Assembly (NCBI GenBank): GCA_024711185.1
Contig: JANJTI010000328.1
Location: 1 to 11,250, forward strand
Length of the DNA: 11,250 bases
DNA from: Brevundimonas sp.
GTDB lineage: Bacteria; Pseudomonadota; Alphaproteobacteria; Caulobacterales; Caulobacteraceae
Direction of reading: 5' to 3'
Positions 6,572 through 11,250 of the stretch are shown here, in pieces; the stretch's first letter is position 1, and the number at the start of each line of letters is the position of its first letter. The position numbers were made by a program, and so were the translations under genes. The notes under the pieces are model-generated. The model was not told where the DNA came from and did no database searches. It worked only from the letters and a program-made list of their open reading frames with translations.

Positions 6572-7752
6572 CCGCCCTTGCCGCACCCCACCCCTGCACC
6601 ACCGCTGCGCGCCATGGCGTCGACGCCGATCCCACCCACGGCGCGGTCATGCCGCCGCTCTACCTTTCCTCGAACTTCAGTTTCGAGGGTCTCGAAGGAA
6701 AGCGGCGTTACGATTACACGCGCTCGGGCAACCCTACCCGGGACGTGCTGGCCGGGACGCTGGCGCGGCTGGAGGGCGGTTGCGGGGCGGTGGTGACCTC
6801 CAGCGGCATGGCGGCGGTCGATCTGGCGCTGTGTTCGCTGGAGCCCGGCGATCTGCTGATCGCGCCGCACGACCTCTACGGCGGGACCCATCGGCTGCTC
6901 TGCGCCCGCGCGCGCAAGGGGCATTTCGAGGTCGCCTTCGTCGACCAGAATGACCGCGCGGCGCTGGACAAGGCCTTGGCTCGCCGGCCGAAGCTGGTCC
7001 TCATCGAGACGCCGTCGAACCCGCTGATGCGGGTGGTCGACATCGCCGACGTCTGCGCGCGGGCCCACGCCGTCGGCTGCAGAGCGGCGGTGGACAACAC
7101 CTTCCTGTCGCCGGCCTTGCAGCAGCCGCTCCTGCTCGGCGCCGACCTGGTGATCCACTCGACGACCAAATACATCAACGGCCACTCCGACGTGGTCGGC
7201 GGCTGCGTGGTGGCGAAGGACCCGGCCGACCTCGAGCAGCTGACCTGGTGGGCCAACTGCACGGGCGTGACCGGGGCGCCATTCGACTCCTGGCTGACCC
7301 TGCGCGGGGTGCGCACCCTGTTCGCCCGGGTGGAGCGACAGCAGGCGACCGCCGCGCGCATCGCCGAGCGGCTGGCGCTCCACCCGGCGGTCCTGACCGT
7401 CCACTATCCCGGCCTGCCGCACCACCCCGGCCACGCCGTCGCCTGCCGCCAGCAGGCGGGCTTCGGCGCCATGCTCAGCTTCGAACTGGCGGATTTCGAA
7501 GCGGCGCGATGTCTTGTCGAGCGGCTGGGGGTCTTCACCCTGGCCGAGTCCCTCGGCGGGGTGGAGAGCCTGGTCGCTCATCCGGGACTGATGACCCACG
7601 CTGCGATGACGCCGGAGGCCCGGCTCGTCGCCGGCATCTCCGACGGCCTGCTCCGGCTGTCCGTCGGACTGGAGCATCCCGAGGACCTGCTGGCGGACCT
7701 GTCCCGGGCGCTCGCACCCCTCGCCGCGCCGCTCGCCGGCGAAGCCGCCTGA
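6568..7752 (+). CDS. metB: Cystathionine gamma-synthase (Cys/Met metabolism PLP-dependent enzyme)
   Basis: This 394-residue cytosolic enzyme condenses an activated homoserine with cysteine to give cystathionine, the first transsulfuration step. It belongs to the fold-type I Cys/Met PLP family and is close to the length of E. coli MetB (386). The PLP-binding lysine is Lys201 in 'HSTTKYINGHSDVVGG'; the aspartate that holds the pyridine nitrogen is in 'VDNTFLSPALQQPLLLGADL'. 'YDYTRSGNPTRDVLA' near residue 50 and 'LAESLGGVESLVAHP' near 325 are classic. Several blocks ('WWANCTGVTGAPFDS', 'QQAGFGAMLSFEL', 'TLAESLGGVESL') follow remembered E. coli MetB almost word for word. This favours gamma-synthase over the MetZ sulfhydrylase or the beta/gamma-lyases of the same family. 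The ATG overlaps the metX TGA (ATGA), so translation is coupled and the riboswitch should govern it too. Family is certain; exact reaction is likely. Confidence 0.88.
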   Translation: MTALAAPHPCTTAARHGVDADPTHGAVMPPLYLSSNFSFEGLEGKRRYDYTRSGNPTRDVLAGTLARLEGGCGAVVTSSGMAAVDLALCSLEPGDLLIAPHDLYGGTHRLLCARARKGHFEVAFVDQNDRAALDKALARRPKLVLIETPSNPLMRVVDIADVCARAHAVGCRAAVDNTFLSPALQQPLLLGADLVIHSTTKYINGHSDVVGGCVVAKDPADLEQLTWWANCTGVTGAPFDSWLTLRGVRTLFARVERQQATAARIAERLALHPAVLTVHYPGLPHHPGHAVACRQQAGFGAMLSFELADFEAARCLVERLGVFTLAESLGGVESLVAHPGLMTHAAMTPEARLVAGISDGLLRLSVGLEHPEDLLADLSRALAPLAAPLAGEAA

Positions 7753-7765
7753 AAGGACCCCGCAG

Positions 7766-8980
7766 ATGACTGCGCTTTCCTTCCGTCCCGACGCCCCCGA
7801 CGCCGCCATTCCCGGTGGAGACGAACCGGTCGCCTTGCTGCAGCTGGATCTGAGCAACCCGGCCGAGGCCGCCTCCGCCGTATATCGCGAGATCCGGCGT
7901 GGGCGGCGCGTGGTCGCCGTCGCCTGTGGCGGCGCGGAAGCCCCTCTCCTGCTGGCGCGGGCCCTCGACGCCATCGGTGTGGACGCCGTTCCACACGCTC
8001 CGGGCGAAAGCCTGGTGCGCGAGGGCGCGACGATCGTCCCGGGGCCCGCGACAGCGCCGACGCAGTCACGGCCGGCCGGAGGCCGGCCGCTGCGCGTGGC
8101 TCTCGCGGGCTGCGGCGTGGTCGGCGGAGGCGTCGCGGCGCGCCTGCTGGCCGATCCGCGCTTCGAGCTGGTGGGCGTCCTGGTCCGGAACCCCGATCGT
8201 CGTCGCGACGTCGCGACGCCGCGGGAGCTGCTGCTGACGGATCCTGCCGCGCTGCTGGCGCGCGAGCCCGACATCCTTGTCGAAGCGATCTCCGACGCCT
8301 CGACCGGGCTGGCCCTGATCCGTGCGGCGCTGGCGCGGGGCGTCGACGTGGTCAGCGCCAACAAGCAGGCGGTCGGCGCCGACCTCGTCGGGTTGGCGGC
8401 CCTGTCCGCCGCCGCGGAAGCCCGGCTGGCCTACTCCGCCTGCGTCGGCGGCGGCGCGCCGCTCGTCGAAGCGGTGCGCCGCGCCCGTGCACACGGCGAG
8501 ATCGTCCTGATCGAGGGCGTGCTGAACGGCACCTGCAACTATGTGCTCGAGCGGCTGGCCGAAGGGGAGGATTTCGACACCGCCCTGGCGGAGGCCCGCG
8601 CGGCAGGGTTCGCGGAAGAGGACTCCTCGGCCGATCTCTCGGGTCGCGACGCCGCCGCCAAGCTCGCCATCCTCGCGCACGCGGCCGGAATGGACCGCCT
8701 GGAGCCCCGGCGCCTCCCCCGCGCGCCCCTGTCCGCCGACCTGCCGTCCGGATCGGCCCGACGACGGCAGGTCGCCCGGCTGGACCTGCGCACCGGCGAA
8801 GCGGCCATCGTCCTCCGCGCCTGCGACAGCGACCCGCTGTTCGCGGAACTGCCGGATGAATGGAACGCCCTGCGCGTCGTTACGGCCGACGGCCGCGTCT
8901 TCGTAGCCGGCGGCCGCGGGGCCGGCCGGACACCGACCGTGGAAAGCCTGTGGGCCGACCTGATCGACCTGACCGAATGA
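7766..8980 (+). CDS. hom: Homoserine dehydrogenase with N-terminal extension, no ACT domain
   Basis: This 404-residue enzyme would reduce aspartate semialdehyde to homoserine with NAD(P)H, feeding the metX step. AAGGA at 7753-7757, 8 bases before the ATG, supports the start; the gene begins 13 bases after metB. The dehydrogenase proper starts near residue 109 with the Rossmann loop '[18 protein letters not shown]'. Lys200 in 'SANKQA' matches the conserved NK motif. The catalytic block '[19 protein letters not shown]' retains the expected Glu, two Asp and Lys (Lys299). '[12 protein letters not shown]' matches the conserved GT-NYIL motif. The C-terminus ('[16 protein letters not shown]', then '[19 protein letters not shown]') is the normal closing strand of the family, and no ACT regulatory domain follows. 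The first ~105 residues are extra: a region '[19 protein letters not shown]' and '[19 protein letters not shown]' vaguely recalls aspartate kinase segments but lacks a kinase motif. Function of the extension is unknown; the dehydrogenase assignment is strong. Confidence 0.88.
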   Translation: MTALSFRPDAPDAAIPGGDEPVALLQLDLSNPAEAASAVYREIRRGRRVVAVACGGAEAPLLLARALDAIGVDAVPHAPGESLVREGATIVPGPATAPTQSRPAGGRPLRVALAGCGVVGGGVAARLLADPRFELVGVLVRNPDRRRDVATPRELLLTDPAALLAREPDILVEAISDASTGLALIRAALARGVDVVSANKQAVGADLVGLAALSAAAEARLAYSACVGGGAPLVEAVRRARAHGEIVLIEGVLNGTCNYVLERLAEGEDFDTALAEARAAGFAEEDSSADLSGRDAAAKLAILAHAAGMDRLEPRRLPRAPLSADLPSGSARRRQVARLDLRTGEAAIVLRACDSDPLFAELPDEWNALRVVTADGRVFVAGGRGAGRTPTVESLWADLIDLTE

Positions 8981-8984
8981 CGAC

Positions 8985-8998
8985 GGGCCGCAGGGCCC
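8985..8998 (+). terminator. weak candidate terminator hairpin after hom
   Basis: GGGCC at 8985-8989 pairs with GGCCC at 8994-8998 around a 4-base loop, starting 5 bases after the hom stop and followed by TTCCCCT. The stem is short and the T-run is poor, so this may only pause polymerase. The gap of 76 bases and the change of pathway suggest that the met operon ends here, but the sequence proof is thin. Confidence 0.3.
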
Positions 8999-9056
8999 TT
9001 CCCCTCGCGCGGACGATGCGCCTAACCTCGCGTCTCCCCGGCCGAGAGGATCCGTC

Positions 9057-11009
<1,953 letters not shown>

Positions 11010-11040
11010 ACACGGCGGAAATAGCCTCGGCACGGGTAGT

Positions 11041-11065
11041 CAGACGCCCAGGTGGTCGCTATGCC
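11041..11065 (+). promoter_or_regulatory. possible housekeeping promoter of ugd
   Basis: CAGACGC at 11041-11047 matches five of seven positions of the Caulobacter-type -35 TTGACGS. GCTATGCC at 11058-11065, 10 bases downstream, matches GCTANAWC at most positions but not at the A-W pair. Spacing is within the described 10-14 range. The match is partial in GC-rich DNA and could be chance. Confidence 0.22.
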
Positions 11066-11091
11066 CGACCTGCAGAACAGGGGAACAACCT

Positions 11092-11250
11092 ATGCGCGTC
11101 GCGATGATTGGAACCGGCTATGTGGGGCTGGTGTCGGGGGCCTGTTTCGCCGACTTCGGCCACGTCGTGACCTGCGTCGACAAGGATCCCGCAAAGATCG
11201 AGCGGCTGAAGCAGGGCGGGATCCCGATCTTCGAACCGGGCCTGGACGAT
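11092..11250 (+). CDS. ugd: UDP-glucose 6-dehydrogenase, N-terminal fragment
   Basis: Only the first 53 codons are in the window. The enzyme oxidises UDP-glucose twice with NAD+ to UDP-glucuronate, a precursor for capsule, exopolysaccharide or modified lipid A. The start '[19 protein letters not shown]' is the canonical Rossmann NAD-binding loop (GxGYVGL) of the UDP-glucose/GDP-mannose dehydrogenase family. It is followed by '[17 protein letters not shown]', with the acidic end of beta-2 that selects NAD, and '[11 protein letters not shown]', where the 'P.FEPGL' motif is typical of UDP-glucose dehydrogenases and argues against the GDP-mannose and UDP-ManNAc enzymes. AGGGGAA at 11079-11085 lies 6 bases before the ATG. 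It is 82 bases after acs with no evident functional link. Confidence 0.93.
   Translation, partial: MRVAMIGTGYVGLVSGACFADFGHVVTCVDKDPAKIERLKQGGIPIFEPGLDD

Noticed and set aside
6271..8364. 697-codon minus-strand open frame spanning metX, metB and hom
   Set aside because: It crosses three well-supported genes on the other strand, with composition typical of antisense shadows and no family motifs.

Overview
This window is high-GC DNA carrying only forward-strand genes. It looks like chromosomal sequence from an alphaproteobacterium, most likely in or near the Caulobacterales (a Brevundimonas-like genome is my best guess). That rests on the strong G/C bias at third codon positions, the NodT-type outer-membrane lipoprotein beside an RND pump, and a match to the Caulobacter housekeeping -35 consensus. 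The taxonomic call is an inference; no marker gene is present. Every gene family is recognisable, and the more unusual content is the RNA leader and methionine operon in the middle.

Layout. (1) Positions 1-5306 hold a tripartite RND efflux operon: the C-terminal half of a periplasmic adaptor (cut by the window start), a complete MexF/AcrB-type inner-membrane transporter of 1082 residues, and a NodT-family outer-membrane factor lipoprotein of 478 residues. Gaps are 4 bases and then a 1-base overlap, so the three are almost certainly co-transcribed and probably translationally coupled. (2) Positions 5307-5590 are a 284-base leader. It contains a candidate -35 element, a SAM-I (S-box) riboswitch aptamer at 5372-5491, two further hairpins, and a 9-bp hairpin at 5561-5583 that hides the Shine-Dalgarno sequence of the next gene. 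(3) Positions 5591-8980 hold a compact methionine operon: a MetX-family homoserine O-acyltransferase, MetB cystathionine gamma-synthase, and a homoserine dehydrogenase with an unexplained N-terminal extension of about 105 residues. (4) Positions 9057-11009 encode acetyl-CoA synthetase. (5) At 11092 a UDP-glucose 6-dehydrogenase begins and runs off the window end.

How the parts work together. The RND genes make one envelope-spanning drug or solvent exporter. The three met genes carry aspartate semialdehyde through homoserine and an O-acylhomoserine to cystathionine, and the riboswitch upstream would shut the operon down when S-adenosylmethionine is plentiful. From the sequence this control looks translational (Shine-Dalgarno sequestration), not transcriptional, because no hairpin followed by a U-run is visible in the leader. 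Acs (acetate activation) and Ugd (UDP-glucuronate for envelope polysaccharides) look like separate housekeeping units.

Points to follow up: a SAM-I riboswitch in an apparent alphaproteobacterium, where SAM-II is the better-known class for met genes; its Shine-Dalgarno-sequestering platform; the gammaproteobacteria-like metX-metB-hom unit it controls; and the N-terminal extension of the homoserine dehydrogenase.
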